Source: Moorena sp. SIOASIH (GTDB lineage: Bacteria > Cyanobacteriota > Cyanobacteriia > Cyanobacteriales > Coleofasciculaceae). Taken from it: DNA of 64,000 nucleotides. Within the stretch, counting starts at the first letter, position 1. Each line of letters begins with the position of its first letter. The translations under genes were made by a program, and so were the position numbers. This document shows, in pieces, positions 50,791 through 60,207 of this stretch. The notes beneath the pieces were generated by a model. The model saw only the letters and a list, made by a program, of their open reading frames with translations. It had not been told where the DNA came from and did not search any database. Location: assembly GCF_010671925.1 (NCBI RefSeq), contig NZ_JAAHIH010000001.1:1493053-1557052 (forward strand). Reading direction: 5' to 3'.

Positions 50791-52251
50791 ATGATGTACA
50801 CTTACTTAACTGAAGCAATTACCGCTTGTGAGCAAGCTTTGGAAACTCCATCACCAAATCGACCTGATTTTGCTTCGACTTGCCGAGTTTTAGGCAATAT
50901 CTTGCAAGGGATGGGTCGGTTTGATGATGCAATTTTCTGGCACTCTAGAGTGTTCGATAGCAAACCGAATTTAGTGCAAGTATATGCTAAGATAGCAAGT
51001 TTATACAGTAGTCAACAACAGTGGCAGGCAGCGATCGCATCCTACTACCATGCTCTTAGCCTCCAGCCAGATTTTGCTGAGGCTTACTGGAGTTTGGCAG
51101 AAATCTATTCTCAGCTGGGGAAAAAAGACGAGGAAATTGAGTGTTGGTATCAGACTCTGAGCCTGAAACCCCAATCAGCAAAAGCTCAGGGGCATTATAA
51201 ACTAGGGAAAGCTTTCCTGGCTCAGGGTAAACCGGATCGAGGCATTGCTTGCTTCCAAAATGCGATTGAGCGTGACTCCAGCTTATGGGCAGCTTACTAC
51301 GAGTTAGGAGACTGTTTGATAGCCCAGGGAAAGTGGGATAATGCGATCGCATGTTATCGTCAGTTAATCGACCTTGACCCAAATCAAGCTAAGGCTCACT
51401 ATAAAATTGCTGGGATTTGGCTCAAACAAGGAATGGTGGACACAGCGATTGCAGCGTTTCGCCGCTCGATTGAGGTTGATCCAAATTTCCCTGGAGCTTA
51501 TCGGGAATTGATCCAACTGTTGATTCAACAGCAGAAGTGGGATGAAGCGATTGTCTCATGCCGTGCGGTAATTGCTACAGTCGGTGACTATCCCTGGAGT
51601 TATGTTAAACTAGGGGATGCTTTGGTAAAAAAAAGTGAGTTGACCGAAGCCTACACCTGTTATCAAAAAGCTGCTAAATTGCGGGGTTGGCATCAGTGTG
51701 CTCAGAAGGATTATCGATTCACCCAGGATAGGTTTACCTTTAAAATTCCGGTCTGGGAAAAACACTTGCAGTCCCTAGCTGGTGTCGCAGATGCTCAATG
51801 TCTGGAAATTGGGAGTTTTCAAGGCAACTCCGCTTGCTGGTTACTTGATAAAATCCTGACTAACTCTTCAGCTCGATTAACTTGTGTTTCGCCACACTTT
51901 CAGGAAGAGTTTGCTGGCAATATCGCTAAAACTGGAGCAGCGGAAAAGGTGACTAGGTTAGAGGGAAAACCTGAGCAGTTGCTTAATTCCCTTGATAGCA
52001 ATTGCTACGATTTAGCTAACATTCGCGACAGGCGTCACAAAGCTACCATTGCTGAGCAAAATGCTTTACTTTGTTGGAAGCTGCTCAAGGTTGGGGGGCT
52101 GATGATCGTTAATAACTATGGATGGAGCAATCCGGCTAAACCACAAGAAGCGCCTAAAATTGGGATTAATAGGTTTCTAGATTCAGTTAAGGGTCAGTTT
52201 GAGATTCTGCATCAGGCTCGCATAGTTATTCTTAAAAAAATAGCGTCTTAA
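50791..52251 (+). CDS. TPR-repeat protein with SAM-dependent methyltransferase domain
   Basis: 486 residues. Residues ~1-300 contain about eight TPR units (AYWSLAEIYSQLGKKDEE, AHYKIAGIWLKQGMVDTA). From ~325: KIPVWEKHLQSL, then motif I of class I methyltransferases, CLEIGSFQGNSACWLLDKI, TCVSPHF, and LLKVGGLMIVNNYGW. The fold resembles Methyltransf_24-type enzymes, often acting on sugars or O-linked groups. The acceptor is unknown. Only eight bases separate it from the sulfotransferase gene, so the two are surely co-transcribed. Confidence 0.8.
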   Translation: MMYTYLTEAITACEQALETPSPNRPDFASTCRVLGNILQGMGRFDDAIFWHSRVFDSKPNLVQVYAKIASLYSSQQQWQAAIASYYHALSLQPDFAEAYWSLAEIYSQLGKKDEEIECWYQTLSLKPQSAKAQGHYKLGKAFLAQGKPDRGIACFQNAIERDSSLWAAYYELGDCLIAQGKWDNAIACYRQLIDLDPNQAKAHYKIAGIWLKQGMVDTAIAAFRRSIEVDPNFPGAYRELIQLLIQQQKWDEAIVSCRAVIATVGDYPWSYVKLGDALVKKSELTEAYTCYQKAAKLRGWHQCAQKDYRFTQDRFTFKIPVWEKHLQSLAGVADAQCLEIGSFQGNSACWLLDKILTNSSARLTCVSPHFQEEFAGNIAKTGAAEKVTRLEGKPEQLLNSLDSNCYDLANIRDRRHKATIAEQNALLCWKLLKVGGLMIVNNYGWSNPAKPQEAPKIGINRFLDSVKGQFEILHQARIVILKKIAS

Positions 52252-52259
52252 CGGTAACG

Positions 52260-53909
52260 ATGTCAAGGGATATCAAGCACTCTTCGGGTCATGATCACGA
52301 TTCTGTTGACCAAACCCAGGGCCAGCTCAAAGTGGTCAAAATTCAAGTAAAGTTGGCTAAAGACCATGCTAATCGGGGCAGTCTGTATGCTCAACAGCAA
52401 CAGTGGCCCGAAGCGATCGCATGTTACGAAAAAGCGATCGCAATTGACCCCAAATTTGCTGGAGCTTACCGTAACTTGGCTCGGGTTTTCGCTAAAACAG
52501 GTCAACAGGCGGAAGCTACGGAGTGTTGGTATCAGGCTCTAACCCTAGAGCCAAATTGGGCTAAACCAGAGGAGCATGTTAAGTTGGGCAACAGGCTGTG
52601 GTCTCTAGGAAAACCAGACCAAGCCATCACCTGTTATCGACAAGCCCTTGAGTTAAAGCCCAATTTACTGCAAGTTTACTATCGTCTGGGGGAGATACTC
52701 AAATCTCAGGGAAAGATGGAAGATGCGATCGCACTTTATCAACAGGCGGTCGAGAATAATCCCCGAAATCACCAAGCCATGAACTACTATCGACAAATAG
52801 TCGATAGTAATCCCAACTCTAGCGCTAAAGATTATCATCAGTTGGGTCAACTGCTCAGAGGGCAAAGTCGATTCAAAGAAGCCATTGAGTCTTATCAAAA
52901 AGCGATTGAGCTTGACCCGTGTTTTAAGCGAGCTTATATAGACCTACAGTACACCTGGATTGAATCAGAGCAGTTAGAGCAACTTATCACCTTTTATCGA
53001 CAGTGCATCAAACGGCAACCAGATTTTCCTCTGGCTTGGGGGAATTTAGGGGATGTGCTAACCCAGCAAGGCCAACTTCAGGAAGCGATTAGCTGTTACC
53101 AAACTAGCTCTTACAAGACAGCAGTTGCATCTAATCCCAAACTTGCCGAGGTTCACTGGAAACCTAAAAAAGAGCATGGTCCAGACTTCGTTATTATTGG
53201 AGCGGCCAGATGTGGTACATCTTCCTTACATATGTATCTGAGTCGTTATCCACAAATTATGTCCCCTCATAAAAAAGAGTTAAATTTTTTCAGTAAATAT
53301 TTTAATCAAGGGATTGATTGGTATCTCGCTCATTTTCCATCCATTACCGACTATCCTAATTTCTTAGCTGGGGAAGCAAGCCCTAATTATTTTGACTGCA
53401 CTGAATCTGCCCAACGGATGTTTCAGTTTTTTCCCAAGGTTAAGCTCATTGTTTTATTGAGAAATCCCGTTGACCGCGCCATCTCTTGTTACTATCACAA
53501 TTTTTATCATGGCCGAGAAAAGCGCAGTCTAGAAGATGCCCTAGCTCTAGAAAAGCAACGACTGGAAACCTTGACAGAATCAGAGCTATTAGAGATTGGG
53601 TATCGACACCCAAATAATTTGTTAGGAAGTCTTTACGTCTATAAGTTAAAACGATGGATGGAGATTTTTCCAAGAGAACAATTTTTAATAGTGAAGAGTG
53701 AAGACTTCTATAGCAATCCCAAGACTGTTATGAGTACCATCATTGAATTCTTGGGATTATCTGATCAGAAGTTTTTTCAATACCCCAAATGCAATGGTAG
53801 GTCTTACACTCCCATTAGTAAGGAATTGAGACAAAGCTTAAGTGAATTTTTTCGACCTCATAATCAGAAGTTGGAAGATTATTTAGGAATAAAGTTTAAT
53901 TGGGATTAG
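52260..53909 (+). CDS. TPR-repeat sulfotransferase
   Basis: 549 residues. About seven TPR units (~40-290) precede a PAPS-dependent sulfotransferase: phosphosulfate-binding loop FVIIGAARCGTSSLHMYL (~309-326), KELNFFSKYF, GEASPNYF, the 3'-phosphate loop LIVLLRNPVDRAISCYYHNF (~395-414) and the C-terminal RSYTPISKELRQSLSEFF. This is the heparan-sulfate/NodH-like group that sulfates carbohydrates. With the upstream TPR-methyltransferase and TPR-GT61 it suggests synthesis of a sulfated, methylated surface glycan or glycoprotein (inference). Confidence 0.87.
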   Translation: MSRDIKHSSGHDHDSVDQTQGQLKVVKIQVKLAKDHANRGSLYAQQQQWPEAIACYEKAIAIDPKFAGAYRNLARVFAKTGQQAEATECWYQALTLEPNWAKPEEHVKLGNRLWSLGKPDQAITCYRQALELKPNLLQVYYRLGEILKSQGKMEDAIALYQQAVENNPRNHQAMNYYRQIVDSNPNSSAKDYHQLGQLLRGQSRFKEAIESYQKAIELDPCFKRAYIDLQYTWIESEQLEQLITFYRQCIKRQPDFPLAWGNLGDVLTQQGQLQEAISCYQTSSYKTAVASNPKLAEVHWKPKKEHGPDFVIIGAARCGTSSLHMYLSRYPQIMSPHKKELNFFSKYFNQGIDWYLAHFPSITDYPNFLAGEASPNYFDCTESAQRMFQFFPKVKLIVLLRNPVDRAISCYYHNFYHGREKRSLEDALALEKQRLETLTESELLEIGYRHPNNLLGSLYVYKLKRWMEIFPREQFLIVKSEDFYSNPKTVMSTIIEFLGLSDQKFFQYPKCNGRSYTPISKELRQSLSEFFRPHNQKLEDYLGIKFNWD

Positions 53910-53982
53910 AATAAAAAAAGCGGTGTTGCTGATTATGCGTATGGTTTTGCCCCCCTAGGGCGTGTTTTCAACGTTTTTCGCA

Positions 53983-54240
53983 AGATTATGATCCCCCCCA
54001 GCCCCCCTTGAAAAAGGGGGGAGCCATACTCAAAGTCCCCCTTTTTTAAGGGGGATTTAGGGGGATCTCCGAGGCAATAAGACACGCCCTAGACCCCCTG
54101 TTTTCAAAGTTTTCCACAAGATTATGATCCCCCCCAGCCCCCCTTGAAAAAGGGGGGAGCCATACTCAAAGTCCCCCTTTTTTAAGGGGGATTTAGGGGG
54201 ATCTCCGAGGTAATAAGACACGCCCTAGACCCCCAATCAT
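53983..54240. repeat. 135-bp tandem duplication of poly-C/poly-G palindromes
   Basis: Two nearly identical copies, starting near 53983 and 54118, each with CCCCCCTTGAAAAAGGGGGG and CCCCCTTTTTTAAGGGGG palindromes and AAGACACGCCCTAGACCCCC. The same core is inserted in xisH at 42946. Followed by a CCTGTTC heptamer array (54312-54358). The interval 53910-54367 has no gene. Confidence 0.85.
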
Positions 54241-54367
54241 GGGGTATTTAGGGGGCTTTAAGAAAACCAAATGATCGCGCATTAATTTATTAATTCAGCA
54301 ACGCCTATTTCCTACTGTTCCCTGTTCCCTGTTCCCTGTTCCCTGTTCCCTGTTCCCTAAAATTACC

Positions 54368-54946
54368 ATGGTTAAAACCACCTCCAAACTCACTTTTGAG
54401 GAATACCTGGAATATGATGATGGCACAGATAACCGTTATGAGCTATTTGATGGGGAGTTAGTAGAATTGCCTCCTGATAGTGAACCAAATAATTGGAGGG
54501 TAATGTGGCTAAGGGATGAATTAGTCCAACTAGTTTACCGCCGTTTAATTAAGACGCACAATTGTGAATTACAAGTTCCAGGAAATCCTCAAAATCGCTA
54601 TCCAGATTTGGTAGTAATTAGAGAAGAACATCTGATCCAAACGGAAAAACGCTTAACTATCACCCTTGATATGCTTCCCCCACAATTTGTGGCTGAGGTA
54701 GTTAGCCCCTACAAAAACCAAAGGGATGAAAACTACCGACGTGATTATGTAGAGAAGGTACAACAATACCAAGAAAGGGCTATTCCTGAATATTGGATTA
54801 TTGACCCCCAAGAGCAGTTAGTAACTGTGCTGGTGTTAAACAATGGTAGTTATGAAAAACAAGAATTTCGTGATAATCAGCAGATTGTTTCCCAGACTTT
54901 CGGTGATTTTAAGTTTACGGCTTTACAGGTGATAAGTGCTAATTGA
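54368..54946 (+). CDS. Uma2-family (DUF820) endonuclease-like protein
   Basis: 192 residues. Starts [20 protein letters not shown]; then [23 protein letters not shown] (Asp ~78) and [14 protein letters not shown] (Glu-x-Val), then [20 protein letters not shown]. These form the PD-(D/E)XK nuclease core of the Uma2 family, very abundant in cyanobacteria. Nuclease activity is predicted from fold only; the biological role is unknown. Free-standing; heptamer repeats sit directly before the start. Confidence 0.86.
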   Translation: MVKTTSKLTFEEYLEYDDGTDNRYELFDGELVELPPDSEPNNWRVMWLRDELVQLVYRRLIKTHNCELQVPGNPQNRYPDLVVIREEHLIQTEKRLTITLDMLPPQFVAEVVSPYKNQRDENYRRDYVEKVQQYQERAIPEYWIIDPQEQLVTVLVLNNGSYEKQEFRDNQQIVSQTFGDFKFTALQVISAN

Positions 54947-55095
54947 TAGGTAATTTATCAGCTATAGCAAAGGGAACAGGGAACAGGGAATAGGGAATAG
55001 GGAGTAGGGAGTAGGGAGTAGGGAATAGGGAATAGGGAGTAAGAAATATGGCATCAAAATTTTATCAATTCTTACATGAATGGCTATATCAGCTT

Positions 55096-55112
55096 ATGCG
55101 CTACGCGAACAG
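55096..55112 (-). repeat. truncated hairpin-tipped repeat
   Basis: Minus strand arm GTTCGCGTAGCGC without a following hairpin. It lies among TGACAGC repeats (55185-55213). The stretch 54947-55270 has no gene. Confidence 0.5.
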
Positions 55113-55276
55113 TTAGTAGCTGTCAGTTATCAGCCAAAGGTATCTAATCATAAGATGGTAAAAGCTTTTGAATAAAATAAACTGACAACTGACAGCTGAC
55201 AGCTGACAGCTGAAAGCTGACGGCTAAATCATGAAATTCATTCTCAAATTACCTCCCCAAAAAAAAATTCTAAAAA

Positions 55277-55335
55277 CCCTTGACATTTTTTTATAATCAT
55301 TACAATAATCGTTATAAACATAATTCAGGTTTTTA
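55277..55335 (+). promoter_or_regulatory. probable promoter/operator of the small protein gene
   Basis: TTGACA at 55281, TATAAT at 55294 (too close for a canonical pair), then CATTACAATAATCG and TTATAAAC. The AT-rich half-symmetric ATAATCATTACAATAATCGTT resembles a metal-regulator type operator, but no exact match to a known box can be claimed. Confidence 0.35.
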
Positions 55336-55338
55336 GCC

Positions 55339-55563
55339 ATGTCTCAAAACTTTATCCCGAATCAAAACAATAATTCTGATGAATCTAAGCAAAAGAAACA
55401 ACGTATTAAGTACATTAAAGGCTCTCCTGAAGGAGTCACCAAGACTATTTACTCCCTTTCTGCACTCGGGTATGGGTCAGTTTCCGACTGGAGCCCTTTG
55501 CAGCCAACCGGAATTCCAGGGCAAGTAATTAGTATTAACAGCAAGTATTCGATGCTGCCATAA
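55339..55563 (+). CDS. conserved-looking small protein of unknown function
   Basis: 74 residues. A polar Asn/Gln/Lys-rich start is followed by IKGSPEGVTKTIYSLSALGY and GSVSDWSPLQPTGIPGQVIS. I recall similar short proteins with GY..V.DWSP.LPTG.PGEV.S in cyanobacteria, without known function. The gene looks real: a plausible promoter lies upstream and a strong terminator 130 bp downstream. No signal or membrane segment. Confidence 0.6.
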   Translation: MSQNFIPNQNNNSDESKQKKQRIKYIKGSPEGVTKTIYSLSALGYGSVSDWSPLQPTGIPGQVISINSKYSMLP

Positions 55564-55694
55564 CACCTTAAATTTCAGGGGGGGTTTCCCCCCCTGGCAA
55601 AGGCTCCGGTTTCCGTAGTGTGACCTTTGCCCAATAAAATAGGATCACATCCGGATTGATTCGGAAAGTGAGAGACATGACATAGTGTTTACTG

Positions 55695-55734
55695 AAATAG
55701 CCGTGGATAGTATTTCTACGGCTATTTTTTTTTG
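55695..55734 (+). terminator. rho-independent terminator
   Basis: AAATAGCCGT pairs with ACGGCTATTT around a 13-base loop and is followed by a run of T. It serves the small protein gene at 55339-55563 and could also act against transcripts from the right. Confidence 0.8.
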
Positions 55735-55836
55735 TTTTTTAAAAATATGAAATGCACCCCCTACTGCTCCCTACTCCCTACTCCCTACTCCCTGCTCCCT
55801 GCTCCCTTTTTATATTTTACAACTTACATAAAAATG

Positions 55837-56982
55837 CTAGATAACCTTAACTAAAGAATCAGCGATATGGTGACTTAGTTCTACAGGTACAGCATTGCCT
55901 ATCTGCCTCATTGCTTCTGTCCATGAGCCGAAAATTTTATAATTATCTGGAAAAGTTTGGATGCGCTTAGCTTCATAAGTGGTGTAATAGCGGACTCGAC
56001 CATCACGATAACGAATCATATTTTCTCCTCCAGGTACACCATGATCTCCTGCCTTTAGAGCTTTGGAAGGCATATCAATGTAGCTGCCAGTATGTCCAGG
56101 ATAAATTCTTGCTCCCTTTCTTAAGACATGCTCAAGGTCAAAACTACCTAATGAATCAGGTTCTGGAAGTTTTCCAATTTGGTCTCTAACTGTTTTCCAG
56201 GGTTTCAACGATGGCGTGAATAGAGTGAGTTGTTGCTTTAGCCGATTAACTCGTTGCTGGGTTCGTTTATCTAGATTTTCAGTGGTTGAAGGCTTGATTC
56301 CATGCTTCTCCCAATAATCATAACTAACGAATTGTGACCAAAGTAACCCATCGAGAGAATGAGTTTTTTTCGGGAAAGACCATTGGATAGTTAAATCTTC
56401 TCTGATGCCAACAATGAACACCCGTTCCCGGCGTTGAGGAATGCCATAATCGGCGGCATCAACTAATCGAAAAACTACCTTGTATTTAACGCCTTCATAG
56501 TTACCTGAGGTATGGATTTTTTCCAGTATCCTCAGATGATCATCCCAGTTTTCTCCATCCTTCCGGTCAACATCAGGATAAATCAATCTTAAAATAAGGT
56601 AGTCAAAATATCTGGCAAAGGTTTTTCTCAGAAGACCTTTGACATTTTCAAAGATAAAAACTTTAGGTATACAAGTGGTTATTGCCTTACAAACATAGGG
56701 AAACATATCTCGTTGATCCCTATTACCCTTATGCTTACCCCCCATGGAAAATGGCTGACAAGGAGGTCCACCTGCAATCATGTCTACATAACCAAACTGA
56801 TTAAAATCGAATTGACGAATATCTATATTGTGAACAAGCTTGTCACTGTAGTTATGGGACAAGGTTTGACAGGCATTTTTATTCCAGTCAATAAAAGCTT
56901 TATGTTGGACTCCAGATAGCCGAATACCTGTGGCTAGACCCCCCGCGCCAGCAAATAGCTCTAAGCACGAAATTTTAGACAT
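55837..56982 (-). CDS. DNA (cytosine-5) methyltransferase of an Eco29kI-type system
   Basis: 381 residues with the C5-methyltransferase motifs in order: I LELFAGAGGLATG (~7-19), IV GGPPCQPFS with catalytic Cys75, VI FENVKG, VIII QRRERVFIVG, and IX/X ETKRIQTFP-like AKRIQTFP and RQIGNAVPV. It methylates cytosine in a specific site; the partner nuclease family (Eco29kI, site CCGCGG) suggests CCGCGG, but the target-recognition domain cannot be read by eye. Its ATG overlaps the 3' end of the nuclease gene by 8 bp, so the two are one operon. Intact, it now acts as an orphan methylase. Confidence 0.9.
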   Translation of the reverse strand: MSKISCLELFAGAGGLATGIRLSGVQHKAFIDWNKNACQTLSHNYSDKLVHNIDIRQFDFNQFGYVDMIAGGPPCQPFSMGGKHKGNRDQRDMFPYVCKAITTCIPKVFIFENVKGLLRKTFARYFDYLILRLIYPDVDRKDGENWDDHLRILEKIHTSGNYEGVKYKVVFRLVDAADYGIPQRRERVFIVGIREDLTIQWSFPKKTHSLDGLLWSQFVSYDYWEKHGIKPSTTENLDKRTQQRVNRLKQQLTLFTPSLKPWKTVRDQIGKLPEPDSLGSFDLEHVLRKGARIYPGHTGSYIDMPSKALKAGDHGVPGGENMIRYRDGRVRYYTTYEAKRIQTFPDNYKIFGSWTEAMRQIGNAVPVELSHHIADSLVKVI

Positions 56983-57619
56983 TTTCTTGATCTAAATTTT
57001 CCAAAAATTCTTCAATACTTTTGTATAGTTGGTTTTTGTCTGAATGGATACCTTGGCACTTGTCTGCCCAAGCACGCCCTGGGTGACAAACATCCCAATC
57101 AGATTTTGCTTGTTCATATCGACCTTTACCAGGATCATGATTACCAAAACCGTCAATGAGTGTATTCCAAATTGGTTGATACTTCCGGATCAACGCAGCT
57201 TCAACAGTCCCGATTAAATCACTCTCTTTATCTTCAAGAATTATAAATCGACAAAAAAAGTCTGACAGCTCCAGCCCTTCTCCAAGGGAGATACTACGAC
57301 TGTGTTGCCGGAGGCGATTGTTTAGTTCATAACCTTTAGATTTATTAGATGATGTTTGCCTGGCTTGTCTCCAACCTTTTGGAACTGCTTTACCTACATA
57401 AATGGGTATACAAAATGCCGTTCTATTGACTAAACTAAACTTTGAGTAAATGCCAGATTTTGGAATTCAATAGATAGCATATACTCCGGTACCATGAAAA
57501 CGCTCTGGAACAGGAAGTGTATGAACGGGAGTTTGATTAAAAAAGCGAATTGTGTCTTTTATTATTTTATCAAAATCAGGAGATACATAGAGGTGCTTAG
57601 AACGTTCAAAAACACTCAT
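56975..57619 (-). pseudogene. Eco29kI-like GIY-YIG restriction endonuclease with one in-frame stop
   Basis: 215 codons from ATG 57619 (MSVFERSKHLYVSPDFDKII). The GIY-YIG core is split by TGA at 57467-57469: GTGVYAIY-stop-IPKSGIYSKF, then IPIYVGKAVPKGWRQARQTS, LNNRLRQHSRSI, FCRFIILEDKESDLIGTVEA (catalytic Glu), ALIRKYQPIWNTLIDGFGNH and DPGKGR. Everything else is well conserved with Eco29kI-type enzymes, which cut double-stranded DNA. The single stop separates the Tyr motif from the rest, so no active nuclease is made unless it is read through. It is followed by the methyltransferase gene. Confidence 0.82.
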
Positions 57620-57674
57620 ATAGGCAGATTTTAAGACTAATAATCCCAATCATAACGACACTTTATTATAGTGC

Positions 57675-57699
57675 GTTCGCTTAGCGTGACCTACGGTAA
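57675..57699 (+). repeat. hairpin-tipped short repeat
   Basis: Arm GTTCGCTTAGCGT, then GACC-TAC-GGT. It lies between the DUF29 and nuclease genes. Confidence 0.65.
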
Positions 57700-57714
57700 A
57701 TCGCATAGGATAGG

Positions 57715-58134
57715 TCAATCTTGATCTAAAATATCAGAAGTGAAAGGACAATTCTGGGGGAAACTAACAGATGGATAATTCCTGCTCACCTTCTTCAGTG
57801 GATATTTGTAGCAATCGGAAAAGACCGATTCAAGATAAGGCTTGAGGCTAGGAGATTCAGACAACAGAAGATTAATCTGTTCTCTTTGTTCATCGATAGT
57901 ATTTTCCCAGCCTCGATAATCAGGCTCTGAATCCACGTACTGCCTTTTTAGCAACTGTTCCATCAAAACTTTAAGTCTGCTCTGAACCTCTCGTCTATCC
58001 CCTCTTCCTAAGGATGCTATCTCCTCAATTAAATTGTCTATATCCAAGTCATCAAAGTTTCTTGTTTTGAGTTGCTGGCAAGTTGTCTCAGTCCACAGAA
58101 CGAAATCCTGATCATACAAGTCACTAGTACTCAT
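57715..58134 (-). CDS. DUF29 family protein
   Basis: 139 residues, helical. DUF29 signature: LYDQDFVLWTETTCQQLKTR, DLDIDNLIEEIASLGRGDRR and VQSRLKVLMEQLLKRQY; then WENTIDEQREQINLLLSESP. The family is very common in cyanobacteria and of unknown function. It is monocistronic, between the restriction-modification pair and the pet operon. No signal peptide. Confidence 0.88.
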   Translation of the reverse strand: MSTSDLYDQDFVLWTETTCQQLKTRNFDDLDIDNLIEEIASLGRGDRREVQSRLKVLMEQLLKRQYVDSEPDYRGWENTIDEQREQINLLLSESPSLKPYLESVFSDCYKYPLKKVSRNYPSVSFPQNCPFTSDILDQD

Positions 58135-58322
58135 TGCTTGTTCATCATTTTCTATTTTTATTGTAACGATCAGAGCCTCTCCCGTTTTTACTTAGGATTG
58201 CTATATTTCTATTCCCGACTCCCGACTCCCGACTCCCTAAATAAATAAAGGTTGACCATTGATTTAGTCAACCTTTAACCAATAACTATTGCAATAGTGA
58301 CCTATAAACCAGCCACTTAATA

Positions 58323-59315
58323 CTAGAAATTCATTTCAGCAGCTTGCACCTTCTCAACTTGCTTCTTCTTCAGAATTAGCAACACTTGAGATAGCATAAT
58401 CGCGCCGATGAAGAGCATCAACCACTTAATCCGAGCTGGGTCTTGTAAGACCACTTCCACATCCCTTTGACCAAATCCACCAACATTAGGATCACTAGTC
58501 AGAGGTTGTCCTGATACTACTTTATCTCCTTCAGAGACCAGTAACTCTGGGCCAGCGGGAACCATATCAACTACAGTCTTCCCGTCTGGTGTCTTGATAG
58601 TGACTTCGTAGCCAACATATTCTTCAAAGGTAATTTTGGTAATTTCACCAGTGGCAGAAGCATTGAAGGCATTATTATTGCTAAGGTCCCCAGTGGGGTA
58701 AACCTGACCCCGTCCCCGGTTAGCACCGACATGAAGCTGGTATTTACCAAAATGGATATCTTTCTCAGTTCTGGGGTCAGGAGACAGAACTGGGAACACA
58801 ATTTCTTGATACTCCTCACCCGGTAGAGGACCAATGATTACCACATTTTCCTGGTCTTCGCGGTAAGGTTGGTAGTACAGGTCCTCGATTTCTTCTTGGA
58901 TTTCCTCCGGAATCCGGTCAGGAGGAGCAATCTTGAAACCTTCGGGTAACATCACCACGGCACCCACATTTAAGCCAGCTTTCTCACCACTACCATCGAC
59001 CTGCTGTGCTTCTAGGTCATAGGGGATCTTAACCACAGCTTCAAATACAGAATCTGGCAGTACCGATTGGGGGATTTCCACTTCTGTCGGTTTCTCTGCT
59101 AGGTGACAATTAGCACAAACCAGCTTACCAGTAGCTTCACGAGGGGTTTCTGGAGCAGTTTGCTGTGCCCAGAAGGGATAGGCAGCAGCTGACTGGGGAA
59201 GTGCCAGATCACTGGCAAAGAAAAGCGCCACAGCTGCCACAACCAAAACGATAGCTCTGGCAATCATCCCCTTGCCACGGTTAACCATCACCGATACATC
59301 AGGTGTTCTCATCAC
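58323..59315 (-). CDS. petA: cytochrome f precursor
   Basis: 330 residues. A signal peptide ends at AAA|YPFWAQ; the new N-terminal Tyr (~46) is the axial haem ligand. CANCH (67-71) attaches the c-type haem. Then the large lumenal domain ([19 protein letters not shown], the Lys-rich docking side) and a C-terminal membrane anchor ([18 protein letters not shown], ~298-315). It passes electrons from the Rieske centre to plastocyanin or cytochrome c6 in the b6f complex. The start may be Met1, Met10 or Met17. It is 111 bp downstream of petC on the same strand, the usual cyanobacterial petC-petA order. Confidence 0.97.
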   Translation of the reverse strand: MMRTPDVSVMVNRGKGMIARAIVLVVAAVALFFASDLALPQSAAAYPFWAQQTAPETPREATGKLVCANCHLAEKPTEVEIPQSVLPDSVFEAVVKIPYDLEAQQVDGSGEKAGLNVGAVVMLPEGFKIAPPDRIPEEIQEEIEDLYYQPYREDQENVVIIGPLPGEEYQEIVFPVLSPDPRTEKDIHFGKYQLHVGANRGRGQVYPTGDLSNNNAFNASATGEITKITFEEYVGYEVTIKTPDGKTVVDMVPAGPELLVSEGDKVVSGQPLTSDPNVGGFGQRDVEVVLQDPARIKWLMLFIGAIMLSQVLLILKKKQVEKVQAAEMNF

Positions 59316-59426
59316 TAAGCCAAAAAACTCAAAAATTGGTAATTTAAAAATTGCAACTTGTTAATTGCTAATGGTTGATTAGCACTAGTCAATTAACTAA
59401 GAACTAAGGACTAAGGACTAAAGCAA

Positions 59427-59969
59427 TTAACTCCACCAGGGGTTTTCACCAGTGCGGAAGTCAGTTTCTTTCCAGGTGCTGAAGACTAGGGTGTCGTTTT
59501 CTGTTACGGTGGCGTGTGCCAAAGCTAGAGACAAAGGCGCTGGTCCGCGCACTACCTTGCCAGTATTGTCATACTGAGATCCATGGCAAGGACAGATGAA
59601 CCGGTTCTTGCTAGCATTCCAAGGCACAACACAGCCTAAGTGAGTGCAAACCGCGTTGAGACCGTAAGCTTCGAGACCTTGATCTTCAGTAACAATCACA
59701 TAGGTGGGGTCCCCTTTGAGACCTTGAGTCAGGGTGCGATCGCCTACATTGTGACTAGCTAAAAATTCGCTGACTTTGATGTCATTGCCCAAAGCATCTT
59801 TAGCCGTGACACCACCACCAGACCCACCACTGGATGGGGGGATAAAATACTTAACGATTGGGTAGAGAGCTCCAACAAATGTGCCGGTAATCGTCCCAAA
59901 CGCCAAGAGGTTCATAAATTGGCGACGCCCCATATCTGGAACGTCTGCAGAGCCAGAAGCTTGAGCCAT
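59427..59969 (-). CDS. petC: Rieske iron-sulfur protein of cytochrome b6f
   Basis: 180 residues. A twin-Arg leader ([12 protein letters not shown]) is followed by a membrane helix (~20-43), a glycine hinge (SSGGSGGG, ~46-53) and the lumenal Rieske domain: CTHLGC (Cys108, His110) and CPCHGS (Cys126, His129) hold the 2Fe-2S cluster, with Cys113-Cys128 as disulfide. It takes electrons from plastoquinol and hands them to cytochrome f. First gene of the petCA operon. The Gly-rich hinge and the final GENPWW are typical of cyanobacterial PetC. Confidence 0.97.
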   Translation of the reverse strand: MAQASGSADVPDMGRRQFMNLLAFGTITGTFVGALYPIVKYFIPPSSGGSGGGVTAKDALGNDIKVSEFLASHNVGDRTLTQGLKGDPTYVIVTEDQGLEAYGLNAVCTHLGCVVPWNASKNRFICPCHGSQYDNTGKVVRGPAPLSLALAHATVTENDTLVFSTWKETDFRTGENPWWS

Positions 59970-60207
59970 AACTGAACGCCTAAAGGTATACTTTTTTTAC
60001 AATTCTGGGAAAATTACCAGAATTTTTTGAACCCTGCTTTTATAACTGTAGTGTAATTCAACCACTGGACAGGGTTGCCCAAATCCTTGCAATATAAGGA
60101 TTAAAGGCTTGAACTATAAGTATTATTACATTCTTTTACGCTTTATCATAAAGTTAAGAAGCGTTGTATTTGTAACGAAATGTAAACATTTAGTTAGGGC
60201 AACAGCT

